From Cerrena zonata (lineage: Eukaryota; Basidiomycota; Agaricomycetes; Polyporales; Cerrenaceae), in contig JASBNA010000023.1 of assembly GCA_038087015.1 (NCBI GenBank), positions 533,650-597,649 of the forward strand: 64,000 nucleotides of DNA. Reading direction: 5' to 3'. Below are positions 1-11,700 of the stretch, one piece after another. How positions within the stretch are numbered: the first letter of the stretch is position 1; every line of letters starts with the position of its first letter. The notes beneath the pieces are model-generated. The model did no database searches, had not been told where the DNA came from, and saw nothing but the letters and a program-made list of their open reading frames with translations. A program made the position numbers and the translations under genes.

Positions 1-995
1 GTAAACAACCCAGGAAAAGACCGTCATTTTTCAATAAGATACTAACGGGTAAGTCCAGGTGTTTGAGGTCGGCATCCCCATCAGCATCTCCACCACCGGT
101 GGTTCCAGAGCCCCAAAGTTCAAGTGAACAATATGGCGATGAAAATACAGATGAGAGACCTATAACACTACATGGGTATAAGCCCAACACCAAGCGTCGG
201 TTAATGGATGAAGAATTGGCAAATAATATTCGAAATTTAATGCCTCCAAGATTACAACTTTATGATGATTGGGATTTAGTATATGATTTTGAGCAAGATG
301 GTATAAGTTTGAATACTCTCTACCGGAATTCGAATCCAGAATACCAATTACAAAAACAGAAGAATGAAAAACAATCAAAAGGTTATGGAGATGGAGTTGT
401 TAAATCAATGATTGTGGGTGATATCCAATCGTCCACCACTACGTCGTTTTACGGTCTTGAGCGTAAAAGACCCCAAGGGTATGTTATGGTGATACAGGAC
501 GAGAAAAGAAATAAGTTTGGCTGCTATTTGAATACAAATTTAAGAGCCGTCGATAATAAACGTTATTATGGTAACGGAGAATGTTTTCTTTGGAAACTAG
601 AAAAATATGATGCTTCCAAATTGAATCACGAGAAGGATTCAGAAAAGGGTTCAGAAAAGGATTCAGAAAAAAAAGATGCAAACCTCATTGATCTCGATGA
701 TCATCCTCCTACAGTGCCCAAACATAAACCAAGGTACGAATCAAGGTTTAAAGCCTTTATGTATACGGGAATGAATGATAATATAATATTTTCAAATCAC
801 GATTTCATTGCAATCGGATCATCCAATGGCCAAAACGGGTTATGGATCGATAAGTCTCTCTATAAAGGAGTCAGTTATCCATGTACTACTTTTGGGAATG
901 AGATTTTGAACTTGCACAATTCTGACTCCTCAACTAAATTAGGAACGTTCAAGGTGATTGACTTGGAAGTTTGGAGAGTTGGTGCTTTAGAATAG
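1..995 (+). CDS. OXR1: Oxidation resistance protein with TLDc domain, 5' end outside window
   Basis: The frame is open from base 3 to the TAG at 993-995 with no in-frame ATG near the left edge, so the start lies upstream; about 330 residues are visible. A basic and Ser/Pro-rich N-terminal part is followed by a TLDc domain, recognisable by [18 protein letters not shown], the GYVMVIQDE strand, FGCYLN, the GNGECFLW block and the closing [14 protein letters not shown] charged insertion with repeated DSEK/GSEK units (about 615-680) splits the domain. Oxr1 proteins act in oxidative-stress resistance, and TLDc proteins bind and help disassemble the V-ATPase. Family is clear; orthology to OXR1 is inferred from TLDc being essentially the only recognisable domain. 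Confidence 0.85.
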   Translation, partial: KQPRKRPSFFNKILTGKSRCLRSASPSASPPPVVPEPQSSSEQYGDENTDERPITLHGYKPNTKRRLMDEELANNIRNLMPPRLQLYDDWDLVYDFEQDGISLNTLYRNSNPEYQLQKQKNEKQSKGYGDGVVKSMIVGDIQSSTTTSFYGLERKRPQGYVMVIQDEKRNKFGCYLNTNLRAVDNKRYYGNGECFLWKLEKYDASKLNHEKDSEKGSEKDSEKKDANLIDLDDHPPTVPKHKPRYESRFKAFMYTGMNDNIIFSNHDFIAIGSSNGQNGLWIDKSLYKGVSYPCTTFGNEILNLHNSDSSTKLGTFKVIDLEVWRVGALE

Positions 996-1043
996 AACCT
1001 TCGTAAAGCTAAGAGGGTAAGTTACAGGGCTATTTTTCATATC

Positions 1044-1044
<1 letters not shown>

Positions 1045-1083
<39 letters not shown>
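1045..1083. repeat. 39-base poly-T homopolymer
   Basis: An uninterrupted run of 39 T just after the OXR1 stop codon. It could act in 3'-end formation or exclude nucleosomes. Its exact length is unreliable in any assembly. Confidence 0.9.
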
Positions 1084-1084
<1 letters not shown>

Positions 1085-2114
1085 GGCTTTTTGGCTTCTT
1101 GTTTATCAGGTCTTCTTTCAATGATCCAATATCCTTTCTGATTCTATTTTTAAGTTGTTGACAGTACTTTAGAACTACATTTTCGGACAAGCTTGGCACC
1201 TTATAGACTAATATTGCATACATTCTAGCTTAGGAGTAAGCAAATCGTAATACACTTTATTATATTTTCTTTTCCCACCATCCTCGTCATTCAATCGTCA
1301 GGAATCAACCCTTTCCTCTCGTAAACCTTGTAGCCATCGGAGACACGAGGTGTTCGTTTATGAAGTTTAAATCATGGAATCGATACCCAGCTTCCATTGA
1401 CAAAACCCTGGTTTGAAAGGTAATTTTGGCCCCAGTAGATCAACCCTCTTTCTCTAACGCCTTCTCTCGCCAATCATCATAAGACTCTTTGTTTCAAAAG
1501 TAAATTTGACTATTCTTTTAAATCAGTAAATTAGGTTGGAGTTGCAGGGATGTACGGATGTTATTCTGGAGATATTTTGCAAATTTGCATAAACGCCAAT
1601 TGTAAAAGATTTAGACGACTTCTTTTTATATGACAAAGTCGAATACAAGTAAACACACCATAAGATCAATGGATAGGAACAATTGGGGTTCGTAACGTGA
1701 TCTGCAATGATAGGGGCATGCGCCCAACCAGTCTTTATGGGGGTGAGGAAGCTGAATTCTTGTCAAGGGCAGGATGGCCAGCTGAAAGCATAGCTGCTAG
1801 CTGAAAAGCTGAAAATCCGGTTGAAAAGGTCTCCGAAGGCGCCGACTTGGGACTTAACTTTAGGCTTATGAAGTTGTTTCCTGAGCTAAGTCGAACCACG
1901 AAAAGTAAACATCTACAAGGCGTCAGATAGTAGTATGAACACCCAAGGTTCCCCGCCCTTTTCAGTTGACTTAGCTCAAGACTGTTTTGATACCGGTAGT
2001 CGAGCTAGCAGCTCCATTTAGTGGAACAAAAGCCAAGCTGCTGACAAAATCAAAGTTAGAGAAATAAACAAAAATATAATGGAAAACAAACATGGCCCAC
2101 CAATTCACATACCT

Positions 2115-2180
2115 CTTGCGAGAGGAAGCCACGGGAAAGCCCCGAGAAAGCCATGAGGAAGCCATGAGAAAGCCCAGCCA
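2115..2180. repeat. Short imperfect tandem repeats (GAAGCCATGA-type)
   Basis: Successive units reading roughly GAGGAAGCCACGG, GAAAGCCCCGA, GAAAGCCATGA, GGAAGCCATGA and GAAAGCCC lie in the gene-free region. The period is about 9-11 bases and the units are degenerate. They create small artificial open frames on the minus strand. Confidence 0.6.
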
Positions 2181-3132
2181 TAGGCTCTAAATTGCCTTAT
2201 GTCCATACTATCCCGAGAAGTCCTCAGACATTGAACGTTTTCTTCAAGTTTGTTCAAGCAAAAACCTTTTTTTTTGGTTCCTTGCTTTGTTGTTTTTAAC
2301 GAAATGTTGTTATCCCGGTCATTCGAGTATCCGTGGTCTAGTCTTTTCCAAGTATTCTGGAGACAGTCAATGCTAGCGATATAGTTGGTCAAAGATCAAT
2401 ACTTAGCCGAATCAGATCCGTGTGCAGTATAATGTTAAATTTATCATTAGATAATAAAAATAGACTGCATAGCTGATCTGTGATATGCATGTCATTTATC
2501 GCGTTAGGCTTTACAATAGTGTTTTGAGGTTGAATCGCAAATTTTTTTTTGCAGCGACCAACGAGCTATTAACCTAAATCGACAATTAAGATTTCGTCAA
2601 TTGGTGACTTTTATTTTTTTGTTATTCTTTCCATGGGTTTCAAGGCGATTCATATCACAGAGTAACAAACAAATGGTGGATCATGTATCCGTCAAGCGTT
2701 ATTTTTAGTTAATGAATAACTATTACGATGGCAATTAAGCCTCTGTATTATCGCCAGGTTCCTCCAGTATAGTTAGGGGTTGTTGGTTTTGAAAAACAAC
2801 AAACAAAACAAAAAAAAAAACGACCTCGTGAAACCTTTGTTTCCATACCTTATTTTGAATATTTGTTCTTGATTATTTCGAAACATGTCCCTATATATAT
2901 TGCTTTAATTCCTTGATTGATTTTTTCGTTCTGTTTTACTTCCTTGTCTAAACATCGAGTCTTGTCTAATTGTTTAAAACTCACCTAAGAGTCCAACTTC
3001 CCAACTTCACGTCATTCGCTTTCCTTTTTGTTGAAGTTATCACTCTTTTGAAGACTTTTGGATCATTGTTTCCTTTCCTATTAAACAAACTTTCAGTCAT
3101 TCCTTTCTACAGTTAATCAAGTATTCTTTACC

Positions 3133-5754
3133 ATGAAATTTTCAACCGCCGTTGGTATGGCCGGTATCGCTTCTCTTGCGTCCGCTGCCTCTCTTAATTT
3201 CGAAGCCGATTCTGCTTCTAACCTCAATGCTAACTCAAAGGGCCTTGATGCCAACTCTGAATCTCACTCTGAAGGTTCTGCTAATGTTGGTAATGCTAAT
3301 GCTGCTTTTGAATCAGACCGTGAATCTGATCTTTCTGTTAAAAACAGTGAAAGATCTTTTATTGAAGCTTCTGGTGGAGCTTCAAGCAGTTTCTCTTCTT
3401 CAAACAGTAAAGAATCAAGCTCTTTCCAAGCTTCTGGTGGTGCTTCTGGTAGTGTTTCTGCTTCCAACAGCAAAGAATCAAGCTCTTTAGAAGCTTCTCA
3501 CGAAGCTCACGGTAGCATTTCTGCTTCCGATAGTGAAAACTCCAGCTCTTTACAAGCCTCCGGTGAAGAATCTGGTAGTATCTCTGCTTCTAACAGCAAA
3601 GAATCAAGCTTTTAGAAGCTTCAGGTGAAGCTCATGGTAGCGTTTCTGCTTCTAACAGCAAAGAATCAAGCTCCTTAGAAGCTTCTGGTGAAGCCTCTGG
3701 TAGTATCTCTGCCTCTAACAGCAAAAACTCTGGTTCTTTAGAAGCTTCTGGTCATCAATCAGGTAGCATCTCTGCTTCTAACAGCAAAGAATCTAGTTCT
3801 TTAGAAGCTTCTGGTGAACAATCCGGTAGCATCTCTGCTTCTAACAGCAAAGAATCTAGTTCTTTAGAAGCTTCTGGTGAACAATCCGGTAGTATCTCTG
3901 CTTCCAACAGCAAAGAATCAAGTTCTTTAGAAGCTTCTGGTGAAGCTCATGGTAGCGTTTCTGGTTCTAACAGCAAAGAATCAAGCTCTTTCGAAGCTTC
4001 TGGTGAAGCTTCCGGTAGTGTTTCTGCTTCCAACAGCAAAAACTCTGGTTCTTTAGAAGCCTCTGGTGAAGCTCATGGTAGTGCTTCTGCTTCTAACAGC
4101 AAAGAATCAAGCTCTTTCGAAGCTTCTGGTGAAGCTTCCGGTAGTGTTTCTGCTTCCAACAGCAAAAACTCTGGCTCTTTAGAAGCCTCTGGTGAAGCTT
4201 CTGGTAGTGTTTCTGGTTCTAACAGTAAAGAATCAAGCTCTTTTGAAGCTTCTGGTGAAGCTCATGGTAGCGTCTCTGGTTCTTGGGGTGAAGATGCTTC
4301 AAGCGCTGCTGGTACTTCTACTGAATCTACTGCTTCTTACGCTCTTGGTACTCCTGAATACGTTTCAGCTTCAGCTTCTTATGCTCTTGGTACTCCTGAA
4401 TACGTCTCTGCTTCTTCTTCTGCTCCAGCTTGGTCTTCTGAAGAAGCTTCTTCAAGTGTTACCTTCTCTTCTGAACAAGGTCATGTTGTCACCAAAACTG
4501 CTGAATCTACCACCTATGGTCACTGTCACCTCTTGTGGTCCATCTGGTTGTCACACTGACTCCCACCAAACTGGTGTTGATGTTGTTACCGTCACTACTG
4601 ATGATGTTGTTACCTCATTCACTACTTACTGTCCATTAACTGAAACTAAATCTTATGGTTCTGAATCTTCTTCTATTGCCATTCCATCATCTGTTGTTTC
4701 TGCTCCAGCTTCCTCTTCTGCTGCTTCATCTGCTGCTTCCTCATCTGCTGCTTCATCTGCTGCTTCCTCATCTGCTGCTTCATCTGTTGCTTCCTCATCT
4801 GCTGTTCCATCTTCATCTGCTCCAGCTTCCGAAGGTCACTACACTACCGTTACTGCTACTGAATCTACTATGGTTACTGTCACCTCTTGTGGTCCATCTG
4901 GTTGTCACACCCACTCTCAACCAACTGGTGTTAACGTCGTTACCACCACTGTTGATGATGTTGAAACTTTATACACTACTTTCTGTCCATTAACTGAAAC
5001 TAGACCAGTTGAAGGTACCAGTTCAGCTTCTTCTGAAGCCGCTTCATCTAGTGGTGATGTTACTTCTACTTCTACTGTTCAAGTTTACACTACTATCTAC
5101 AGTGGATCTTCTGCTCCAGCCTCATCTGCTCCAGCTTCCTCTGCTCCAGTCTCATCTGCTCCAGCTTCCTCTGCTCCAGCTTCTTCTGATGTCACTTCAA
5201 CTATTGAAACCTATAAGACTGTTTCTGAATCTTCTTCAACTGCTCCTAAACCAACCTCAGTTGCTAAGACCTCTGAAGCTCCATCTTCTTCTGATTCTCT
5301 TACTGTTGAAACCGATACTAATGTTGAAACTGACTTTACCACTTACTGTCCAGAATCTCACACCTCTGCTCCAGTTATTTCTACCGGTCCAAGCTCTTAC
5401 TTCAACACCTCTACTGCTTACACCAACACTTCTTCTGTTCCAGCTACCTCAAAACCAAGTGTTGTTCCAACTACTTTGAGTCACTCTACTAAAGCTCCAA
5501 CCACTAAGACCCCAGCTAAACCAACCACTGAAGCTCCAGCTCCATCCACAAAAGCCCCAGTTACTTCTGCTCCAGTTTCATCTGCTCCAGCTCCAGGTCC
5601 ATCTTCAGTTGATTCTACTTCTGTTGTTGAATCTACCTCTACTCTTCCATCTTCTTCTGCTGGTGTTTCAAGCTACGAAGCTGGTGCTGCTTCCAACCAA
5701 TTATCAATGGCCGGTTTCATTTCTGCTATTGCTATGTTATTAGCTGTCTTCTAA
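3133..5754 (+). CDS. GPI-anchored flocculin/adhesin-like mannoprotein (two apparent frameshifts)
   Basis: One gene of about 874 residues. A signal peptide (MKFSTAVGMAGIASLASA) leads a Ser-rich region containing about 15 copies of a 20-residue unit (consensus SNSKESSSLEASGEASGSVS; 60 bp). Then come two ALGTPEYVSAS units, two Cys-containing flocculin type-3-like modules (VTVTSCGPSGCH ... TTYCPLTET), Ser/Ala/Pro/Thr linkers, a third partial module ending in TTYCPES, and a hydrophobic C-terminus typical of GPI attachment. Role: wall mannoprotein, probably adhesion or wall structure. A one-base loss near 3609-3612 (expected AGC TCT TTA reads AGC TTT TAG) shifts the frame, and an extra T near 4515 restores it. 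Between the two breaks the other frame keeps the repeat protein intact, so the gene looks functional with sequence errors. It could instead be a silenced allele. Confidence 0.85.
3400..4290 (+). repeat. 60-bp coding minisatellite, about 15 copies
   Basis: Tandem 60-bp units inside the wall-protein gene, each encoding the 20-residue Ser-rich repeat. Neighbouring copies are nearly identical (for example around 3785-3900) and vary mainly at the GEAHG/GEASG/GEQSG positions. Such arrays change copy number easily and are hard to assemble. Confidence 0.9.
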
Positions 5755-6597
5755 GAAGTGGAGATTTAAGCTTTATTATTGTTTTTTCGACTATTTCTGT
5801 TTCTTTCAATTTAGAAAATCTTTGCCAAAGATGCTCTTTCTATTTCTTGCGTTAGAATTCAAGTGTGTTATTCATTTTTTCGGTTTCTCTTTGATAGTAA
5901 AAGTATTTACTCTATTTTAATTTAAATCTTCTTGTTGTCTTTATACCTATTTCAATTCTTATACTCTTTTATAAATTGTAACAATTTTTCTTAATGTACG
6001 TAATTACGTTCTTTTTTTTTTTTCTAATACCTGACTCTTGAATAGTGATAAGTAGTTGAATGAAATGAAAAAGCCTTTTTTTTTAAAAATCATCTCCTTA
6101 TAATCTTTTGATCTAGCTCTTAATTACAACCATAGCTTAAAAGTATATATAAATATATTGATTTTTAAATAAACCATACCGTTGAGGATGCCACTATACA
6201 CAGGAATTAAATATTAGGATGCAAAAAAAAAAATAGACTTAGTTATAATGAAATGAATAAATTATTGTTGAAATGAAAAACATGCTTCCTCTTGATGAGG
6301 GTAGAACTGAAGCAAAAGAAACTTTTTAAAAGAGGAAAAACAAAAGCCACCGTAACTGTCATAAAAAGGGGAAAAAGTATGTGATGATAAATAGCAAAAA
6401 AGCATACCAAAATGAAAGAATAAATCCAAATCATTTTAGTATCGATTTTTACCAGAGGAGAGATATACTTTAAAGTCTTATATGTTGAAATCGACTTTAA
6501 GGATGTGCATGTTGAGTGCACTAAATATCCTGAGTTAGTGAAATAATAAGGAAGAACAAATAAAAGAAAAATATTGAAGAAATTAGGATTTAAAGAC
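5755..6597. other. Intergenic region between convergent genes
   Basis: An 840-base AT-rich spacer between the stops of the wall-protein gene and MET13. It contains T- and A-runs and TATATAAATATATT stretches that can serve as 3'-end signals for both genes. An open frame at 6243-6521 (minus) is hydrophobic and low complexity; I do not regard it as a gene. Confidence 0.6.
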
Positions 6598-8445
6598 TTA
6601 TTGTAAATCAGGCAAGTTCAATTCATTAATCAAATTGAAAACAGTTTGATTATCGTCAAAGAAATTATTGTTGACAAAGTTGCACAAGATAAAATCATCA
6701 GCAAAAGATTTCATGAGTTGGACAAAGTTATTAATCTTCTCTTGAGGGATATCGAGTTCTTTAACAACATTTTGACTTTGCAAGATTTTAACCCATTCGT
6801 CAATAAGTCTGAAAGCTTCATCTTTCCAAGCTAAGAAAGAAGTTCTTTCAACAATTGTGGGTTGTAAAATTTCTTCACCAGGGAAAACACCCCAAGTAAC
6901 AGCGTTGATATCACCATCTTTAGTATTAGAAAGTAAATTACCTTCTTTATCAACGGAATAATAAGTGATGGAGCCAGAACCAGCTGATTTATTGTAATTA
7001 TCAACATTAGTTAATAAAGGTTTCAAAGTATCACGATGAACGAAAAATTCCAAATATTGTTTTTGATAAACATAACCATTTTTAGGACCCCAACCATAAA
7101 TTTTATCATTTGATTTGATAGCGTTTAAGGAAGGTTGAGAATTCAAAGTGAAGAAACCTTTTTTATTAATTTGAATTAAAGAATTACTAATAACCTCAGT
7201 ATCTTTACCAATAGCACCATCACACCAAGGTAAAGATTTCAAGCCACCATTAATATAAGAGATAACAAGTTCGGAAAAATCTTTCAATGATTGAGGATAC
7301 CCCCATAACTCAATAGCCTTTTTAGGAGATTGTCTTAATAAATCGGTTGCAAATAAATCAATATCACCAAAAGCAGGAGAACGAGAATCCCCCCATCTAC
7401 CATTTGGAAATTCATCCCAGCCGGAAGTACGGCTAATATAAGAGTGCTTACGATTTTGCCAAAAGATAGGACGGATCGATTCCTTTGATCTTTGAGGATT
7501 TAAAGATTTACGCCATGGTAAAACGTCACCACCAATAACATCATGATCTTTAATGTATTCGACCAATTTCAAACGTTCTAAAATCATGATGGTGGCTCTT
7601 TCTAAGTTCATAGTATAGAAATGCAAATGGTTAACGTAACCCGACTTGATTAATTGATTACACATATCGGAAACCAATTCAGTCCCGCGTTCTCTTACCA
7701 AATAATCATCTTCTTTAATTGGATCTAAGGCATCCAAAAAATGTTGAGGAATAACGATTTGAGACCATTTAGCTCTTCTAATAAAAGCAGAATAAGTTGA
7801 AATGGGCATGATACCTGGAATAATTGGAATATTAATACCAATTTTACGAACTTGAGAACACCATTTAATAAAGTTTTCGGCATCGTAAAACATTTGGGTA
7901 ATAATGAAATCAGCACCAGCATCGCATTTCTCCTTCAAATACTTCAAGATCAATTGTTCATCAGTTTCTTCTGGGTGTCCCTCTGGATAAGCAGCAACCC
8001 CAATATTGAAATGATCGCCATATTTATTACGAATATAATTGATCAAATCTTTGGCGTACTTGAAATCACCAGTGCTTTCCGACCCATCCAATGGAGGATC
8101 ACCTCTCAAGGCCAAAATATTCTGGCATCCGGACTTATATGCTTTTTCTAAAGCTTCATCAATCAATTCCACCTTCATGTTAGTACAAGTCAAATGCATA
8201 CATGTTTCAAGACCAAGGGCACCCTGCGCAGTATAAACCATATCGTTAGTCAAAGTAGAGGAACGCCCACCGGCATTCCAGGTGATATCAATGAAGATCG
8301 GGTTCAAATCATACATTCTATCCATTCTATCGTATAAATTTTGAACCCCTTGGGACGTCTTGGGTACAAAAAACTCAAACGAAAAGGTGGCTGGAGGTGG
8401 CAGGGCCACCGAATGGGCCTGCTCTAACTTTTCAGAGATCTTCAT
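6598..8445 (-). CDS. MET13: Methylenetetrahydrofolate reductase
   Basis: 615 residues. It reduces 5,10-methylene-THF to 5-methyl-THF, supplying the methyl group for methionine synthesis in the cytosol. The N-terminal catalytic barrel carries family signatures: FSFEFFVPKTSQGVQNLYDR, FIDITWNAGG, LGLETCMHLTCTNM, SGCQNILALRGDPP, and the GVAAYPEGHPE and FIITQMFYD blocks. The C-terminal half (about residue 330 onward) is the eukaryotic regulatory domain containing WDEFPNGRWGDSRSPAFGD. The start is the ATG at 8445; about 40 codons upstream are open but lack the family's usual beginning, which here is MKISEKLEQAHSV as in Met13. The similarity is closer to Met13 than to its paralogue Met12. Confidence 0.95.
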   Translation of the reverse strand: MKISEKLEQAHSVALPPPATFSFEFFVPKTSQGVQNLYDRMDRMYDLNPIFIDITWNAGGRSSTLTNDMVYTAQGALGLETCMHLTCTNMKVELIDEALEKAYKSGCQNILALRGDPPLDGSESTGDFKYAKDLINYIRNKYGDHFNIGVAAYPEGHPEETDEQLILKYLKEKCDAGADFIITQMFYDAENFIKWCSQVRKIGINIPIIPGIMPISTYSAFIRRAKWSQIVIPQHFLDALDPIKEDDYLVRERGTELVSDMCNQLIKSGYVNHLHFYTMNLERATIMILERLKLVEYIKDHDVIGGDVLPWRKSLNPQRSKESIRPIFWQNRKHSYISRTSGWDEFPNGRWGDSRSPAFGDIDLFATDLLRQSPKKAIELWGYPQSLKDFSELVISYINGGLKSLPWCDGAIGKDTEVISNSLIQINKKGFFTLNSQPSLNAIKSNDKIYGWGPKNGYVYQKQYLEFFVHRDTLKPLLTNVDNYNKSAGSGSITYYSVDKEGNLLSNTKDGDINAVTWGVFPGEEILQPTIVERTSFLAWKDEAFRLIDEWVKILQSQNVVKELDIPQEKINNFVQLMKSFADDFILCNFVNNNFFDDNQTVFNLINELNLPDLQ

Positions 8446-8741
8446 CTTCGAATTATGCTCTATATAATCGATATAACTCGAAAAAATACTCAAGACGAAT
8501 AACCTTTGTATTGAAAATTTTAAATTATATACTGAAAGTACCGGAAAAAAACGTGTTGGGCCCAATTTTTAGACTCATAAAAATGATTCATAGTTAAAAA
8601 TCGCGGAATCGGAGTTTTGCTCACGTTTTGTTGCGAAAGCGGCGGTTTCTGGTGCCATGTGAAAAACGCAGCCACTGGCGATTTTGCAGCTTAAATGGAA
8701 ATATATACATTGGATGGTGGTTTATATAGGGTGTATACGGG

Positions 8742-11700
8742 TTACAACTCATCGTGGGCATGTTCGCTGACGGGGTGGTCGCTGACGGGGTGGTCAGAGT
8801 GTTGTAAGGCGTGGATTTGGTCGTCGTAGCTGGTCCATTCAGGAATCTGTCTTTTAGCACGATCGAGTTTGTTCTCTTTTGTCAACGGATTATTGCATAG
8901 ATCGACTACTTTTGCAGAGGAGAATGTTTGGTCGGAGCACCAGGTCTCACACCATAGCCATTCTTGCGGCAAGCTTTTGATCTTGATCCATTTCTGCATG
9001 TTGTTGGGTAAATCTTGGTCCAAGTTGGATAAGGAGTTTGGATCGGAGGCTAGTCTATCGTAGTGGTTTCTGAGTCGATCACCAGCAGTTAACGCTCTGA
9101 AGTTGTTCAAGTCAACCACGTACAAGGCACTGATGTGGTAGTTCAATCCTCCTTGTAAGACTTGAGTCCAGTAGCCCAGTTTCCAGAAACGGAATCCTTC
9201 CATTTCTTCTCTTGAATCGCACATGGGGGTAAATCCGTATGGAGCACCTTCGAGATCAAAGTCGACTAATTCTGATAAATCGCTTCTCACAATCAGATCA
9301 GCATCAACGAAAATCACCTTGTCAAGGTCTTGCGGGAAAATAACGTCCAAAAATAAAATCTTGTAACCCCAGATGGTTCTTTGTTTTTCACGTTGTTTTG
9401 TTAACCAAACTGGCCATTTATAAGTGATTAATTGGTATTCAACATCGTACTCCTGGGCCAATTTAGGAAGCAATTTCTTGAACTGTGGGCTAATGTAGTT
9501 CTCGATAATCCAAAACTTAACCAGCTTGTTGGTATGGGCTCGAACTGATGCAATCATAATCCCCATTAATCTTTCGTATAAATGTCCACTGGCTATACTG
9601 AAAATATTAATATCAGCCTGTTTTGGCTTTACCTCTTTCTTGCCAGAATTGATTAATGATCCGAACCATGATGAATCTTTAGTCTCGTCTTTATGTTCGA
9701 GTCCTCCGTTAGCAAGCTCAATAAGCAAGTTTTTATTTTCGTACCCCGGGTTCTTGGTCACTCTGACTGATAGCGTATTACCGTTCAAGTCAAAAACAGG
9801 CACTTGCACGCTCTTCAATGGGGTATCATTTGCAACGTATCTGTTAGAAGATGCTGATAACAAAGAGCAATGTTTACTGCTGATACTATCTGACTTGATT
9901 GACAAAGTCCATATTCCGGCATCCGCTGGTAATTGGAAATAGCCATATGTTGCCATAACATTAGTATCAGTTTTATCATTAGTAGATTTCAATTCTAATT
10001 CTAACCCAGTTGTTGGAAATGCAATTCTCACATCATTAGCGTAACCTTCAATTAAGATATTTTTCAACTCGTAACTTCCAGAAATTTGGGTGGATTCGTA
10101 ATTGGATAACTTAATGTTATCCAAGTCGACATTCTCAGGTGCAGTATCATGGCTTGTTATGATCCATTTATGAGGTCCATCAATATCCGTAGTGAATAAT
10201 TGATCTTCTGGTAAGTTGGTAAAGTTGGCTTGATACTTAACATCAAAGTTCCCTTCACTATCAAATTGTGGTCTTGAAGCTGGGAAAACTCCTCGATAGA
10301 ATCGTTTGATTGAATCATCTTCATCGCTCTTCTCATTTGGTTGCAATAAAATTTTAATGTTAACAAATGGGAAATCAAGAATGGATCCAATCACGTTAAC
10401 CAATTTTTGTGAATATTCTTCGATAGGATCGATAATAAGTAAAATATCTATTGGTCTCTTGTTATCATAGTCAACCACATCGATTGTATTATTCATATTT
10501 AGCGAGGAAAAATCAAATCTTGCAACATCATCCAGGAGAATCAAGAAATCATCAACATAAAAACTCTTGGTGATAGAAGACAGAACAAGATCAAACCAGT
10601 CAATATTGTCTGACCCAGAATTTCTATTAAAGTCAAATAATGTTCTATAAGAAAAATCTTCTGGATATGCTTCCACCAAGTCTTTTATGATACTCAACCT
10701 TTGTTTAAACTCGTACTCGATCAAGGTCTGAAGTTCCTTTGCTTTGAAAATCTCAGTCAACCTAAAATACCTGGAGTTGAAGATAAGTGAAGGTTGATGC
10801 AGTTGGAATTCGTTTTCTTCTAATAACTTGCTTACAGATTCTGACCTCAATGATTCCAGCGAGCCACTCTTATAATCTTTAATATAATCAATAAGATTTT
10901 TAGTGTTGCTTTTATTCAAGGGTTTGTTGCTGAATTTTTCTCGTAATTGATCAAGTAAGTCATTGTTTTGGGATGTGTTTATAACCCTTATTTGCATGGA
11001 GTTTGGAGATGAGCTTTTAGCGATAACTTTCAAGATAATTGTGAACTGATCGATCAACTTTTTATCGTTGAAATCACCAATTAACCAGAACGTTCCTGAA
11101 AGTTCTTTATTTTCAAGATCTTTTTTAAATCCAACTGATTTTTCATACATATCGTTTGAAATCCTTTTATATAAAATATTAGCTGGGTCTTTTGGAATAA
11201 CACGAAGGTTTCTTTCAGACTTTGCATTTTCATACAAGATATCCTTTAATTTTTTACCCTGATCAGTTTCTTGTCTTATATGATGTTGTAAAAGTCTGAC
11301 ATCTTGAGCAACTTGGTTCTTCATATCCTTTTGCCAAGTGCTTCCTTGCAAGTCATTTATGACACCATTGAAAATGACCTGATGGAGAATCAATAGAAAA
11401 TTTATGTAAAGTATCACGGAATTCGGCATAACTATGAATGTGATCTTCAGGAATATTGATAGTTTCGAAAAGAGCATTTTCTTCATCAACATTGGTAGTT
11501 TCGAAATATTTATACAAAAGAGCCTAATGATTCTTTAGCAGAACCTTTTTCAGCAAGGAAGTAGAACAATTGAGCGAGTTTCTCATCTCTAGGATCAGAA
11601 CCAATCAATGGTAAGATACCAATTTGTTTAGGAATACCACGATCCAAGAAGAATTTTGCCATAGCAAAGAAGACTTTCAATTGTTCCTTGTGGCTGAAGT

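Larger units (their letters stand above)
996..3132. other. 2.1-kb gene-free region with poly-T tract
   Basis: No convincing gene on either strand; the open frames are short and composition-driven. It holds a 39-base T run (1045-1083), a GATGTACGGATGTT motif (1549-1562), imperfect GAAGCCATGA/GAAAGCC repeats (about 2115-2180) and many A/T tracts close to the next gene. Long upstream regions are usual for yeast wall-adhesin genes, so much of it may be the promoter of the gene starting at 3133. Confidence 0.6.

Noticed and set aside
40..58. TACTAAC followed by CAG, resembling an intron end before OXR1
   Set aside because: The coding frame is open straight through it to base 3 (reading KILTGKSR), so no intron is needed. 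The similarity is probably chance, though a splice variant cannot be excluded.
987..1223. Lysine-rich open frame on the minus strand
   Set aside because: Created by the poly-T tract; no protein-like character.
1971..2392. Two overlapping minus-strand frames
   Set aside because: They follow the short repeats at 2115-2180 and show no conserved composition.
3152..5479. Leucine-rich frames overlapping the wall-protein gene
   Set aside because: Frame-shifted readings of Ser/Ala repeats (TCT/GCT read as CTT/CTG).
6243..6521. 92-codon hydrophobic frame between the wall protein and MET13
   Set aside because: Low complexity in AT-rich convergent 3' DNA; no start context or family.
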